From contig NZ_JAVLVU010000001.1 of the NCBI RefSeq assembly GCF_031951985.1, positions 5,394,001 through 5,458,000 on the forward strand: a stretch of 64,000 nucleotides of DNA, given 5' to 3'. Shown here piece by piece: positions 1-9,301 of the stretch (position 1 is the stretch's first letter; each line of letters opens with the position of its first letter). The notes beneath the pieces are model-generated. The model was given only the letters and a program-made list of their open reading frames with translations. It was not told where the DNA came from and did not search any database. Origin of the DNA: Mucilaginibacter terrae (GTDB lineage Bacteria > Bacteroidota > Bacteroidia > Sphingobacteriales > Sphingobacteriaceae). Position numbers and translations under genes: made by a program.

Positions 1-284
1 TGTCGTTTGCGGCACGTGGTAACGAGGCCAAATACGGTATAGCCGAACTGCTGCTCGATAACAATGCCGATGCCACCTATGTAGATAAAACCGGTAATAC
101 CGCGCTGATGTATGCCGCCGCCAACCCCGATAAAGCATCGGCCAAAACTATTACCGGGTTGCTGCTGGATGCCGATACTTCAACTCTTGAAAAGGTAAAT
201 AATGCCGGGCAGACCGCTATGGATATTGCTGTAAATAACAATAACGAAGCAGTAGTAAAACAAATACTTACCGTAACCGAATAA
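1..284 (+). CDS. Ankyrin-repeat protein, 3' end only
   Basis: The open frame runs in from the left edge (first full codon at base 3) and stops with TAA at 282-284. The visible 93 or so residues hold about three ankyrin-type repeats, with segments such as ELLLDNNADATYVDKTGNTA and GQTAMDIAVNNNNEAVVKQI. Ankyrin repeats are protein-binding scaffolds, and the partner cannot be told from sequence. Another ankyrin gene starts 10 bases downstream on the same strand, so the two are probably co-transcribed and may be tandem duplicates. The N-terminus lies outside the window. Confidence 0.85.
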   Translation, partial: SFAARGNEAKYGIAELLLDNNADATYVDKTGNTALMYAAANPDKASAKTITGLLLDADTSTLEKVNNAGQTAMDIAVNNNNEAVVKQILTVTE

Positions 285-294
285 CTTATTTGCT

Positions 295-1261
295 ATGGAT
301 AACATGTTTTTAAATGCATGTAAAAATGCACAAAAAGGAATTGTAGAAGCCTTCCTGAAAAAAGGTGGGATTAACGTTGATAAACGCGACGGATTAGGTA
401 ATACGCCACTGTATTACGTATGCAGCAAAGGCGCTAAAGATATAGTTAAGCTGCTGATTAATGCCGGAGCCGATGTTAACCTGGCTAATAACACCAGCGA
501 AACACCGTTGCATCTGGCTGCACGGGCAGGCAGTAAAGAAATTATAAAAATGCTTGTTGATGCCGGGGCTGACGTAAATGCCGGTAATAATACTGGCCAA
601 ACACCTGTATTTTATTCGGTGCTGGCTTATAAAACCGAAACTGCGCTGTACCTTATTACTTTAGGTGCCGATACCGGGGTAAAGGATAATGGCGGTTATA
701 ATATTTTTGACCATGCAACTGCCAATGGTATGCGCGAGTTAATAACTGCTTTAGGCGAGGCAAACACCGTGCAAAAGGATGATCATGGCAACACGCCGTT
801 GCACCAGGCTGTGTATAATAATCAGAGCGAAACTGTAATGGCCCTGCTTAAATCCTCGGCAGCAAATGTTAACGAGTTGAATAATGGCGGGGTTAGTGCG
901 CTTATATTAGCAGTAAATAACTCAAATATGCATGTGGCCGACTTGCTTATAAAAAATGGTGCCGATGTTAATTTGCACCTGCACAACGGTAATTCGGCAC
1001 TGCATTATGCGGCTGGTAATGGGTAATCATCATTTGGGTAAGCTTTTACTGCAATCGGGTGCCGACATTAACTCGCGTAACAGTTTTAGCGAAACACCGC
1101 TGATTGTTGCCGCACAATGTGGGTTTAACGATTTTACCGCAATGCTTATTGATAATGGTGCCGATGTTGCTGCCGTTGACAATAATGGCCGCAGTGCCAT
1201 GGATTTTGCAAGCGAAAGCGGTTATACCGAAATACTGGAACAATTGCTTGCCGCAAGCTAA
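295..1261 (+). pseudogene. Ankyrin-repeat protein broken by one frameshift
   Basis: The frame from ATG 295 gives 243 residues of ankyrin repeats (NTPLYYVCSKGAKDIVKLLI, ETPLHLAARAGSKEIIKMLV) and stops at 1024-1026 in the middle of a repeat. The repeat continues in the next frame to TAA 1259-1261 (GKLLLQSGADINSRN, then ETPLIVAAQCGFNDFTAMLI). Dropping one G from the GGG at 1021-1023 restores a protein of about 321 residues with roughly nine repeats. The repaired join AAGNGNHHLGKLLL has exact ankyrin-consensus spacing. No signal peptide is visible, so the product would be cytoplasmic. This is either a recent frameshift mutation or a one-base sequence error. The real coding span is 295-1261 either way. 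Confidence 0.8.
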
Positions 1262-1285
1262 ATACTTATATTATTGATAAATAAT

Positions 1286-1325
1286 AATCCCCATCTATTA
1301 ATATCTATGGATGGGGATTGCTTTT
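1286..1325 (+). terminator. Hairpin terminator after the ankyrin genes
   Basis: Perfect 10-bp arms AATCCCCATC (1286-1295) and GATGGGGATT (1310-1319) are followed by GCTTTTA. The hairpin sits 25 bases after the ankyrin stop codon. Confidence 0.7.
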
Positions 1326-1407
1326 AAAAAGCAATGAAACTTTGTATTATTCAAGCACTTAACAATTGCACATAATTTGTAGTTTAGCGTTAACCAAAAC
1401 TTAAATT

Positions 1408-2136
1408 ATGTCTTCTTTTTTTAAAGTGCCGTTATTAATGGTAGCCTTGCTTTGCGTTGGTACGCTTTGGGCAAAACCCAAGGTCTTAATATTCAGCAAA
1501 ACGGCCGGTTTTCATCACAATTCAATTAAGCCCGGAATAGCGGCCATTCAACTGTTAGGCAAACAAAATGGTTTCGATACCGATACCACCACCGATGCCT
1601 CAAAGTTTACCTTCGATAATTTAAAGCAATACGCTGCTGTTGTATTTTTGAGTACCACCGGCGATGTGCTGAATGATGCCCAGCAAACCGAGTTTCAAAA
1701 ATATATACGCTCGGGCAAAGGTTACGTAGGCATACATGCCGCCACCGATACCGAGTTTGACTGGCCCTGGTACGGCGAGTTAGCAGGGGCTTACTTTAGC
1801 CAGCATCCTAAAATACAAGAGGCAGTTTTAAACGTAGTTGAACCCGCCAACGGATTTACCCAACACTTACCCGCCAAATGGACAAAAACCGATGAATGGT
1901 ATAACTTTAAATGGATATCAGACAAAATTCAAGTAGTACTTACCCTCGACGAAAGCAGCTATAGCGGCGGAACCAATGGTGCAAAGCATCCCATGAGCTG
2001 GTACCACGAATTTGACGGCGGCAAGGCATTCACTACTGCCTTAGGCCACACCGATGAATCATATACTGATGAACCATTCCTCAAGCACCTGCTGGCCGGG
2101 ATAAATTATGCAATGGGAAAGAAAGTAAAATTGTAG
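1408..2136 (+). CDS. Secreted ThuA-like domain protein
   Basis: The 242-residue protein begins with a signal peptide (hydrophobic stretch PLLMVALLCVGTLWA, cleavage probably after A22). The rest is one ThuA-like fold (Pfam family PF06283, related to class I glutamine amidotransferases). Characteristic stretches are VLIFSKTAGFHHNSI near residue 26, AVVFLSTTGDVL near 80, GYVGIHAATDTEFDWPWYGE near 106-125, and PMSWYHEFDGGKAFTTALGH near 200. ThuA proteins in Bacteroidota are often exported and tied to sugar or glycoside metabolism, but their chemistry is not established. The gene stands alone between a terminator and a convergent hydrolase gene. The family call is firm and the function is not. Confidence 0.88.
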   Translation: MSSFFKVPLLMVALLCVGTLWAKPKVLIFSKTAGFHHNSIKPGIAAIQLLGKQNGFDTDTTTDASKFTFDNLKQYAAVVFLSTTGDVLNDAQQTEFQKYIRSGKGYVGIHAATDTEFDWPWYGELAGAYFSQHPKIQEAVLNVVEPANGFTQHLPAKWTKTDEWYNFKWISDKIQVVLTLDESSYSGGTNGAKHPMSWYHEFDGGKAFTTALGHTDESYTDEPFLKHLLAGINYAMGKKVKL

Positions 2137-2139
2137 TTC

Positions 2140-2176
2140 TATCAGAGGAGAAAACTACCTATCGTTCGAAATGACA
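2140..2176. repeat. Family D intergenic repeat, partial copy
   Basis: This piece contains TATCGTTCGAAATGACA, which matches the right arm of the full palindrome at 37041-37125. It lies just after the ThuA stop codon. Confidence 0.55.
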
Positions 2177-2227
2177 TGATAGGACATAGGATTACAATAA
2201 ATAAATCCCGAGTCCACAATCAAAAAA

Positions 2228-4165
2228 CTACTCACTTACCAGCGTTACGTAGCTCCGAGCAGGTAGTTTGAACTGTAACTGCCCGTTGGTTACTTTTTTG
2301 CTGCCCGCTTCTTTGGCGCTGTTTTCGGCATTGGTAATCATTATCTTAAACTTTTTGGCCGATGCAGGGATGCCGGTGATCGTAACCGGGCGTTCGGCAC
2401 TGTTATTTACTAAGTGCAGCGTGTAATTTCCCTTGCTGTTATCGCCCAATGCGGCGCATGATATATCGTTATTGCTGCTGGATAAGGGCATGGCATAAAG
2501 GTCTTTCGAAGTAGATGCCAGCTGTTTTAAATTCCAAAAACGCTGGGTTGGACGCAACGCCCCGTTATCGCCAAATATACCACCTCCTGCAAGTGGCGAG
2601 TAATCGGCAGTTAGCTGCCATTGCAGTATGGATGCCGGTTGACAAATGGCCAGTAAGCGGGTATATAAGTTAATTTCGTCGATAGCGTAAACAGGTTCCT
2701 GAAAAATGATGGGGTATTGCCATGCAGCTGCATCAATGCTGCCCTCGCCAACCAAAAGCGGCACGTTCATTTGTGTTGCGGCCTGTGCCCATTTTTGTAA
2801 CGTTCCAGTTTCCCAACCACGCCATGAGTGAAAGGATATGGCGCCGATATAAGGTTTAGCGGCCGGGTCTTTCATCGCCGCATCTAAAAACAACCAGCTG
2901 TTTGCATCCGAATTATCGCCCAGTAAAAGTTTAGTTTTTAAACCTTTGCTTTCCATATAAGCACCAAAGCCTTTTATAAACTCCGCGTGCTCTTGCGCCG
3001 TCATACGGATGTTAATACCCAGGTCCGATTCGTTGAACGAAAAGTATTTAGCTTCAACGCCATAATTGTCTTTTAAGTAAGTGAGGTAACGGGTAAGCGA
3101 ACGGTAAATATCCGTCATTACCTCCTTGCGCAGCGGGTTGCCCCAAATGTTGTTAACAGGCCCCTCGTGAAAAGTGCCTTCAATAGCCCAATCAGGGCCC
3201 GACCATGCCGATACAATTACCGGCAAGCCAATTATTCCAAGCCGCTGAGCCATTTTCATAGCATCGGTTACCTGTGATGGTAGTTGGTTTTGCTGGGCAA
3301 GGTCCAATGGATTAATATCCTTGTTAGGTTGCCAAAAACGCCATGGCATTTCAACGCGGCTCCAGGCCAATGGCAGGTTGTTGAGGCTGTAATCTATTAC
3401 CTGCGGGTCGGTAGTAGGGTTTTGCAGCCTGAAATTGCCGCCAAAACCGTCAAACTTACGGCCTTGCTGTGCGGTATTTAAAGTTAAGGTAGCAGGTGAT
3501 TTATCCACCTCGCCATTGGCTTCAATTTTATAAGTTTTTTGTATCGATTCTCCTTTTTTTATAGATGCTGCACGTATGGTAAAATATACCAGTACTTCGC
3601 CCGTTTTTTCGTCTTTACGCAGCAGTATTGAATCGCGGTCGTTGCTTTTTACTTTGAGTTCCAGGTTGGCTGATTTAAACTCAAAACCCTTTGCCATAGT
3701 TCCGCTCAGGCCTTTGATAGCAGCAGTAGTTAGGGTTGAGGTATTAACCGGCTTATCATCATCGGTTAGTTTTAATTGTATTGCGTTATCGGGTGCAAGG
3801 GGTAGCCTTACCATAAAATAAGCACCCACAAAATTAGTATCGGCATGGGCAGTTAACTTTACATTGGCCTGGGCCTTGGTACTGCCTTGTTCGGTAACTG
3901 TATTTTCGAAATAAAGGCTATCAAGGTTGGTATTAACTATCTGTTGGTTACCGTTGCGGTTATATACGGGGCGTTGCCTTTCGCGGGCGGTGGTGAGTAT
4001 TTGTACGCCATCGCTCTTAATGTATTGCAAACTGGTTTCGAAACGCAGTAACTGGCCTTGCTTGCGTATGCCGGTAATGTTACCCCAGGGAGCTAATTCG
4101 GCCTGACTGTGTGCTTCATTTACCAACATAACCATAGCTGCAATTACAACGAGAAAATATTTCAT
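2228..4165 (-). CDS. Exported GH30-like glycoside hydrolase
   Basis: The 645-residue protein has a signal peptide (FLVVIAAMVMLVNEAHSQA), an N-terminal beta-rich region of about 200 residues, and a clan GH-A barrel from about residue 235 (KFDGFGGNFRLQNP). Likely catalytic residues are the acid/base Glu379 in FSFNESDLG and the nucleophile Glu474 in LLVGEGS, both in the usual GH-A context. The closest fit is family GH30 and related O-glycosyl hydrolases, but the substrate cannot be read from sequence. It is the last gene of the minus-strand block with a symporter and acid-sugar enzymes. A 346-base gap separates it from them, so it may have its own promoter. It could release the sugar acid that the operon consumes. 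Confidence 0.75.
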   Translation of the reverse strand: MKYFLVVIAAMVMLVNEAHSQAELAPWGNITGIRKQGQLLRFETSLQYIKSDGVQILTTARERQRPVYNRNGNQQIVNTNLDSLYFENTVTEQGSTKAQANVKLTAHADTNFVGAYFMVRLPLAPDNAIQLKLTDDDKPVNTSTLTTAAIKGLSGTMAKGFEFKSANLELKVKSNDRDSILLRKDEKTGEVLVYFTIRAASIKKGESIQKTYKIEANGEVDKSPATLTLNTAQQGRKFDGFGGNFRLQNPTTDPQVIDYSLNNLPLAWSRVEMPWRFWQPNKDINPLDLAQQNQLPSQVTDAMKMAQRLGIIGLPVIVSAWSGPDWAIEGTFHEGPVNNIWGNPLRKEVMTDIYRSLTRYLTYLKDNYGVEAKYFSFNESDLGINIRMTAQEHAEFIKGFGAYMESKGLKTKLLLGDNSDANSWLFLDAAMKDPAAKPYIGAISFHSWRGWETGTLQKWAQAATQMNVPLLVGEGSIDAAAWQYPIIFQEPVYAIDEINLYTRLLAICQPASILQWQLTADYSPLAGGGIFGDNGALRPTQRFWNLKQLASTSKDLYAMPLSSSNNDISCAALGDNSKGNYTLHLVNNSAERPVTITGIPASAKKFKIMITNAENSAKEAGSKKVTNGQLQFKLPARSYVTLVSE

Positions 4166-4230
4166 AGAGGACGTAAAAATATAAACTTTTGCCTCATTAT
4201 ACGGGAGTCTTGCATGGCAGGTTCGTAAGT

Positions 4231-4262
4231 TTTTCGAAATTCAAATGTTCAATTTTGAATTT
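4231..4262. repeat. Family C AT-rich repeat
   Basis: This is a degenerate copy of TTTCGAAATTCGAATGTTCA, a motif found at least eight times in the window, mostly between 43388 and 50375. Confidence 0.6.
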
Positions 4263-4419
4263 TTTAAATGCCATGCTTTTTCCATGAGTCAAAAAGTTAA
4301 AATTCGACTGGTGAAAGACCGGATGGTTTAAAGGAGCCGTGTTAGTGAACAATATACAATAACAAGCATGTCATATCGAACAATAGTAATCGAACTCTTT
4401 CAAATTGCTAAGCTAATCG

Positions 4420-4453
4420 CCTCGAAAAGATTTCTCGTACCTCGAAATGACAG
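4420..4453. repeat. Family D repeat, half copy
   Basis: Contains CGAAAAGATTTCTCGTACCT followed by CGAAATGACAG. This is the reverse complement of the left arm of the full palindrome at 37041-37125. Confidence 0.65.
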
Positions 4454-4511
4454 GGTGGAATACAGTGAAAAGAATAAATCCGAAATCGAAAATCCGACCT
4501 CCGAAATCCAA

Positions 4512-6086
4512 CTAAGCTTCTTCCAGTTCCAATTGCTTTTCCTTACGACGGGTTTCGCGCCATCCGCTGAAAAGCAGGTTGCGGTCGAGCTCTGGTTTGG
4601 GGAAGAAAAGGCTGGCAATATATCCCACAAAAATAACTACGAGGTGACTGTACACGCCCAACATAAGTTTATTGTGCGTAAAGTTGTATTTACCCAAATC
4701 AAGCAGCAAGGTTTTGTTTTCGCCAACGCCAATAGGGGTAGAGGTTAAAAATGCGTAAGAGGTGAAAATAATACAAACCACAATAGCAATGTTAACACCC
4801 TGGCGGTTTGCCCGCGAGCTCAATAAGCCTAACAGGAAGATACCTACGATACCGCCCGAGAAGATGGCATAAAGCGTAAATACTACGCCAAGTACTCCCT
4901 CATTACCTATACTGATGTACAACATGCCGATAGCCATAGATAACAAACCCGAAAATACCACCATTACACGACCACCAAAAAGGTACTCATGATCGGGGCG
5001 GTTAGGACGCAATTTTTTATAATAATCTTCAACACCTACGGCGGCCAATGAGTTTAAATCGGCACTAAGACTGCATATGGCGGCCGAAATCATGGCGGCT
5101 AAAATGAAACCAACCACGCCGGTAGGCAATTGTGTTATGATAAAGTAGGGGAATACGCCATTAGAGTTTACACCCGCAGGCAATGGGTTTTGTTTGTAAT
5201 ATACAAACAGGCAGGTACCTATGAACATAAACAGTGTCCAAACCGGTACGGTAAGCGATATGCCCAGTAATGATGCTCTGATGGCTGCTTTATCGTCTTT
5301 TGCGGTAAGGTAACGTTGTACAACAGTTTGATCGGTGCCGTATTTCTGAATGGCGTAAAACATACCATTAATGGCCATTACAACAAAGGTAAGCTTGCTG
5401 AAATCAACATCATACGGGCCAAAACCTGTGCGGTTATTGGCCGATGCCACGCTCCATATTTCGGAAATGCCGCCTTTAACCGAGAACAGCAATACGAGTA
5501 AAACCACAATACCGCTGGCAAACAACATAAAACCCTGAAATACATCGAGCCATATTACGGCTTCAATGCCGCCCATGAGGTTTACAGCTATGATAATTAA
5601 ACCGGTTATCACAATGATAGCAAAGGTGTTACCGCCGGTCATGTTACTTAAAGCTACAGCCAACAAAAAGAAAACGGTACCCATGCCCGAAAACTGCCTT
5701 AATACAAAGGCAATAGAACTGTAATAGCGGGCAACCGTACCAAAGCGCTTTTCAAAATACTCGTAGGTGCTTAAACCAATAACCTTACGGTAAAGCGGCA
5801 CAATAAACCATATAACCCCTAACAATACAACAGGCACCATTAAGCCTTGTACTAACAAGATCCAGTTTGAGGAAAAGCCTTCGCCGGGGTAGCCTAAAAA
5901 GGTAACACTGCTAATGAGTGTAGCCAGTAATGACATGCCGATGGCCCACGCCGGTACGCGCCCCTTTGCAGCAAAGTACGATTGGGTGGTGTTTTGATTT
6001 TTGGCATAGCGTAACCCAAAATACAGGGTTAAAAGCAATACGCCAATAATAATAGTGTAATCTATTATGCCTAAAACGGGCTTCAT
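4512..6086 (-). CDS. Sodium:solute symporter (SSS family)
   Basis: The 524-residue, very hydrophobic protein has about 13 membrane segments. It starts with IIDYTIIIGVLLLTLYFGLR, followed by the SSS-typical loop with RVPAWAIGMSLLATLISSVT and a glycine-rich TFLGYPGEG. It belongs to the sodium:solute symporter family (SSF fold) and would import a small organic solute with sodium across the inner membrane. It begins 26 bases after the DUF1537 kinase and reads in the same direction. The likely cargo is therefore the acid sugar or its precursor handled by this operon. That cargo assignment is inferred from context alone. Confidence 0.9.
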   Translation of the reverse strand: MKPVLGIIDYTIIIGVLLLTLYFGLRYAKNQNTTQSYFAAKGRVPAWAIGMSLLATLISSVTFLGYPGEGFSSNWILLVQGLMVPVVLLGVIWFIVPLYRKVIGLSTYEYFEKRFGTVARYYSSIAFVLRQFSGMGTVFFLLAVALSNMTGGNTFAIIVITGLIIIAVNLMGGIEAVIWLDVFQGFMLFASGIVVLLVLLFSVKGGISEIWSVASANNRTGFGPYDVDFSKLTFVVMAINGMFYAIQKYGTDQTVVQRYLTAKDDKAAIRASLLGISLTVPVWTLFMFIGTCLFVYYKQNPLPAGVNSNGVFPYFIITQLPTGVVGFILAAMISAAICSLSADLNSLAAVGVEDYYKKLRPNRPDHEYLFGGRVMVVFSGLLSMAIGMLYISIGNEGVLGVVFTLYAIFSGGIVGIFLLGLLSSRANRQGVNIAIVVCIIFTSYAFLTSTPIGVGENKTLLLDLGKYNFTHNKLMLGVYSHLVVIFVGYIASLFFPKPELDRNLLFSGWRETRRKEKQLELEEA

Positions 6087-6112
6087 AATTTAGCTTGGTT
6101 CGGTTTAGTAAA

Positions 6113-7276
6113 TTAAAATGCCCATACTTTATTGCTCCAGCGGTAACTGCCGGGCTTTAAAGTGACGTGCAAATTAGCATATGGTTTAGTTACTGCACTC
6201 CTGATAACGCCCGGCGCCAGTTCTTGCACAGGGTTGATGGTGTCAATGTTCAGCGCGTCGAATATTGCTGCCGCTGTCGATCCTCCTTCAATTACCAGTT
6301 CGCGCACCCCAACCTGCTCAAAAACTTTTTTTACAGCAAGTGCCATCTGGGTGCGGCGATGTACAGCATTATCACCGTTATGATCATCATCCTTAACGGA
6401 GATGCTCATAACGGCTTTATTTTGTTGGCTTATAAAACCTGCGGTTTCATTGGCCCAATAGTTTAAAAGAGTTTCTTCGGCATTGCCCGGCTGCATCAAC
6501 AGTTCTGGCATATAACTCACCGGACCATTTTCTGCATGTAATTTTTCAACCAGGTTTGCACTCGGTTTAAACGTGCTGCCGCTAATATACAATATCGGTC
6601 CAGTCAATTTAAAATCGCCTATGCTATTGTTACTTTTTCCTGCTGCAAACAGTTTATCCATGCAGGCGGTAAAAAATCCGGCTGCTCCGGCGGCCAGTGT
6701 ACCGGGCTTTAGCTTATCTGCCCAGTTGGCTAAATCGCCATGGGTTTCAGCTTCGCCTACAACAATGCTTTTACCGTTTAAATTTACATGGTGAGGCTGC
6801 ACGGCCATTTGATGGGCAGCGGTTTTAAAGCGGGTAAGCACATGCGAGTGCTCCACCGGAAACTCAGGATCGTACCCAAAGCTGGTTTGGTGCACCGGAA
6901 CATTATTAATGTAATAATGCCCCTTAACCAAGGTACGCCCAAGTGTAGGGTTAGCCGGCACAACAATGGTACGGCTTAAACCCATAGCTTCGCACTGCGC
7001 ATTAATTTCGGCAATAACATGCCCGCGCATAACCGAATCTATCTTTTTAAAAATAAAATCGGGGTTTAAAGCTTTGAGTTGCTGGCTAACATTGCGGGTA
7101 ACCTCAATGGCATCTGCTTCTTTTAATGAGCGTGCATCGGTATTAATTACCAGCATATTGGCTGTGGTAGCCGCATTTACATTGCGCGATATTTCAACCT
7201 TAAGGCCATAATGAAGGCCAATGCCGCCAATTTCGGCGGCACCGGTTAAATCATCCGCAATAACGGCTATCATCAT
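6113..7276 (-). CDS. DUF1537 four-carbon acid sugar kinase
   Basis: The 387-residue protein begins with MIAVIADDLTGAAEIGGIGL, the signature N-terminal sugar-binding motif of the DUF1537/OtnK/DtnK family. It ends with the nucleotide-binding half (SGSTFKPSA near 230, LVIEGGSTAAAIFDAL near 330). Characterised members phosphorylate four-carbon acid sugars such as D-threonate, D-erythronate or 3-oxo-tetronates with ATP. Its ATG overlaps the stop codon of the upstream PdxA-like gene by 4 bases (ATGA at 7273-7276), which indicates translational coupling. Kinase plus PdxA2 is the known pairing for D-threonate or D-erythronate catabolism to dihydroxyacetone phosphate and CO2. The exact substrate here is unproven. 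Confidence 0.88.
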   Translation of the reverse strand: MMIAVIADDLTGAAEIGGIGLHYGLKVEISRNVNAATTANMLVINTDARSLKEADAIEVTRNVSQQLKALNPDFIFKKIDSVMRGHVIAEINAQCEAMGLSRTIVVPANPTLGRTLVKGHYYINNVPVHQTSFGYDPEFPVEHSHVLTRFKTAAHQMAVQPHHVNLNGKSIVVGEAETHGDLANWADKLKPGTLAAGAAGFFTACMDKLFAAGKSNNSIGDFKLTGPILYISGSTFKPSANLVEKLHAENGPVSYMPELLMQPGNAEETLLNYWANETAGFISQQNKAVMSISVKDDDHNGDNAVHRRTQMALAVKKVFEQVGVRELVIEGGSTAAAIFDALNIDTINPVQELAPGVIRSAVTKPYANLHVTLKPGSYRWSNKVWAF

Positions 7277-8316
7277 ACCGTAGCTGTGGTTTTATGGTGG
7301 GCCAATTGCACTGCCGATTCAATGGCTAAAATCATGGCGTCAGGACTGGCAATGCCTTTACCTGCAATTTCAAAAGCGGTACCATGATCAACCGAGGTAC
7401 GGATGATTGGCAAGCCCATAGTTATATTCACGCCTTTTACGCTGTCCATTTGTTTCTTTTCGGGATTCCATTTAAAGCCGGTAAGCTTGAAAGGAATGTG
7501 GCCCTGGTCATGATACATAGCCACAACGCCGCCGTAATAACCGGTAGCGGCTTTAGAGAACATGGTATCGGCCGGAACAGGGCCTTCCACATCATAACCG
7601 CGTGCAAGGGCTTCCTGTACTGCCGGGAGTATCTCGGCATCATCTTCGGTGCCAAATAAGCCCGAGTCACCTGCGTGAGGATTCAAGCCTGCAATACCAA
7701 TTTTAAGGTTGGTTTCGCCAAGGCTAATAAGGCCGTTGTGCAGCAGTTCGGTAACCTCAAGTATGCGGTCTTTTTTAACCAGATCACAAGCCTGACGTAA
7801 CGATACGTGGGTTGAAACGTGAATAACCTTCATGCTATCTTCAACCAAAAGCATGGCGTATTTTTTAGTACCGGTGTACTCGGCATAAATTTCGGTATGA
7901 CCGGCATAATGATGACCAGCCTCGTTAACCGATTTTTTGTTGATAGGACCGGTAACGGTAGCATCAATTTCGCCAGCCATAGCCAGCTCAATAACTTTAG
8001 TAACCGATTTGAAAGAAGCATCACCAGCCGAGGCTGATATAACACCAAATTCAAGCTTATCAACATCAAAGTTATTCAGGTCTAAAACATCCGGGCTGCC
8101 AATTTCAAATTTGGCTTCCTGTACGCTTTGTATAACATTGATGTTTAAGTTTAAACCAATTCTCTCATTAATGTGCTTAAACACACCTGCATCACCCACA
8201 ATAATAGGGCGGCAAATGTCGTATATTTTTTGCTCGGTAAGCGCTTTTAAGGCAATCTCGGGGCCAATGCTGGCCGGATCGCCCATGGTAATTCCTATAA
8301 TATGTTTATCAAGCAT
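7273..8316 (-). CDS. PdxA2-type 4-phospho acid sugar dehydrogenase
   Basis: The ATG at 8316 is chosen, giving 347 residues that start MLDKHIIGITMGDPASIGPE. The longer frame to 8397 would overlap the upstream gene by 89 bases. The family is 4-hydroxythreonine-4-phosphate dehydrogenase (PdxA). The three metal-binding histidine motifs are visible: AGHTE, HVSTHVSL and MYHDQGHIPFK. PdxA proper works in vitamin B6 synthesis. Copies next to a DUF1537 kinase (PdxA2) oxidise and decarboxylate D-threonate or D-erythronate 4-phosphate with NAD. The 8-base overlap with the aldolase gene and 4-base overlap with the kinase support the catabolic role. A dual role in pyridoxine synthesis cannot be excluded. 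Confidence 0.85.
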   Translation of the reverse strand: MLDKHIIGITMGDPASIGPEIALKALTEQKIYDICRPIIVGDAGVFKHINERIGLNLNINVIQSVQEAKFEIGSPDVLDLNNFDVDKLEFGVISASAGDASFKSVTKVIELAMAGEIDATVTGPINKKSVNEAGHHYAGHTEIYAEYTGTKKYAMLLVEDSMKVIHVSTHVSLRQACDLVKKDRILEVTELLHNGLISLGETNLKIGIAGLNPHAGDSGLFGTEDDAEILPAVQEALARGYDVEGPVPADTMFSKAATGYYGGVVAMYHDQGHIPFKLTGFKWNPEKKQMDSVKGVNITMGLPIIRTSVDHGTAFEIAGKGIASPDAMILAIESAVQLAHHKTTATV

Positions 8317-9247
8317 GGGTTGGCTGTTTAAATGCAGTAGATTCTTGTTGTAAAAGTTGATAATAGGCTTTGATGAGGTTTTGCTCATCGCGCTCATGTA
8401 ATGCCCCTAAAGGCGACATCATGTGTGCTTCACACAAGCCGTTTTCCTGCATCAGTACTTTAAGTGCACGTAACGATTCGCCCAGGGTACGGCCCGATTG
8501 GTATACGTTGCCCAGCGTATCAGATAGGTGCTGGTAGTAATACGCTTTTTCGGTGTCACCTGCTACAACGGCTTTGGTCATTTCGCAATAAATTTCGGGG
8601 GCTACGTTTCCGGTACTCGGAATTAAGCCGTCGCCGCCGTTAAGTAGGGCGTAGGCCGATTTGGCTGCCCAACCCAAAAAGTGACTAAAATCTTCACGCT
8701 TCGACCATAACTCTAACGAACGCTCCAAACGGCCATCATTACGCTCCGAATCTTTGGTGCCTACAATATGTTCGTGGTAGCTCAATTCCTCGATCAGTTC
8801 CAGCGGAATTGACATGTGTGTGGTTGCCGGTATATTGTAAATAATCAGCGGACCGTTAACAGCCTCGGCCAAACTAACAAAGTAGTCCTTCATTTGCTCT
8901 TCCGACAGGTGGTAGTACGTGGGCAGGGTGGCCGCAACCGCAGCAGCACCGGCATCTAAACTGGTTTTGGCCAGTTCAACGCTTTCTTCGAAACAATTGC
9001 CCGATATACCTACATAAAAATCGGTACCTGCCTGTTTTAAAGCAGCCGTTTTTTTAATGAATGACTGTTTTAAAGCCGCAGGTAACGAAGCTGATTCGCC
9101 CGTTGTGCCTAAAATAAAAGGCATTGCCTCGTTGTTGTACAGGTTGTGTACAATACGCTCTACCGCACCCTCATCTAACTCATACCGGGCAGTAAGTGGC
9201 GTTACCAGCGGAACAACCGTGCCTTTGTATTTCTTTTGTATCTTCAT
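8309..9247 (-). CDS. DapA-family aldolase / sugar acid lyase
   Basis: The 312-residue TIM-barrel protein belongs to the dihydrodipicolinate synthase / N-acetylneuraminate lyase family. The pyruvate-binding motif GTTGES is near residue 47, the catalytic Tyr137 lies in IIYNIPATT, and the Schiff-base Lys165 lies in IVGTKDSERN. Family members cleave or condense 2-keto acids with aldehydes. In a sugar-acid operon a 2-keto-3-deoxy sugar acid aldolase or lyase is more likely than lysine biosynthesis. It precedes and overlaps the PdxA2 gene by 8 bases and follows the alcohol dehydrogenase gene by 54 bases. The substrate is not known. Confidence 0.87.
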   Translation of the reverse strand: MKIQKKYKGTVVPLVTPLTARYELDEGAVERIVHNLYNNEAMPFILGTTGESASLPAALKQSFIKKTAALKQAGTDFYVGISGNCFEESVELAKTSLDAGAAAVAATLPTYYHLSEEQMKDYFVSLAEAVNGPLIIYNIPATTHMSIPLELIEELSYHEHIVGTKDSERNDGRLERSLELWSKREDFSHFLGWAAKSAYALLNGGDGLIPSTGNVAPEIYCEMTKAVVAGDTEKAYYYQHLSDTLGNVYQSGRTLGESLRALKVLMQENGLCEAHMMSPLGALHERDEQNLIKAYYQLLQQESTAFKQPTHA

Positions 9248-9301
9248 TTATATAGTCTGGTGCTTACACCATGTTTTAAATCAACTCTAATTCAGCAACC
9301 G

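Larger units (their letters stand above)
4166..4511. other. 346-base intergenic gap with repeats
   Basis: The gap lies between the symporter stop and the GH30 start. It holds a family C repeat (4231-4262), a family D half-copy (4420-4453) and a degenerate CGAAAT-rich tract (4480-4505). On the minus strand a TATATTTT stretch about 20 bases before the hydrolase start is a weak promoter candidate. No gene was found. The plus-strand open frame across this gap has no family features. Confidence 0.6.

Noticed and set aside
4368..4748. 126-residue plus-strand frame starting in the gap after the symporter
   Set aside because: Its first third is repeat DNA and the rest is antisense to the symporter.
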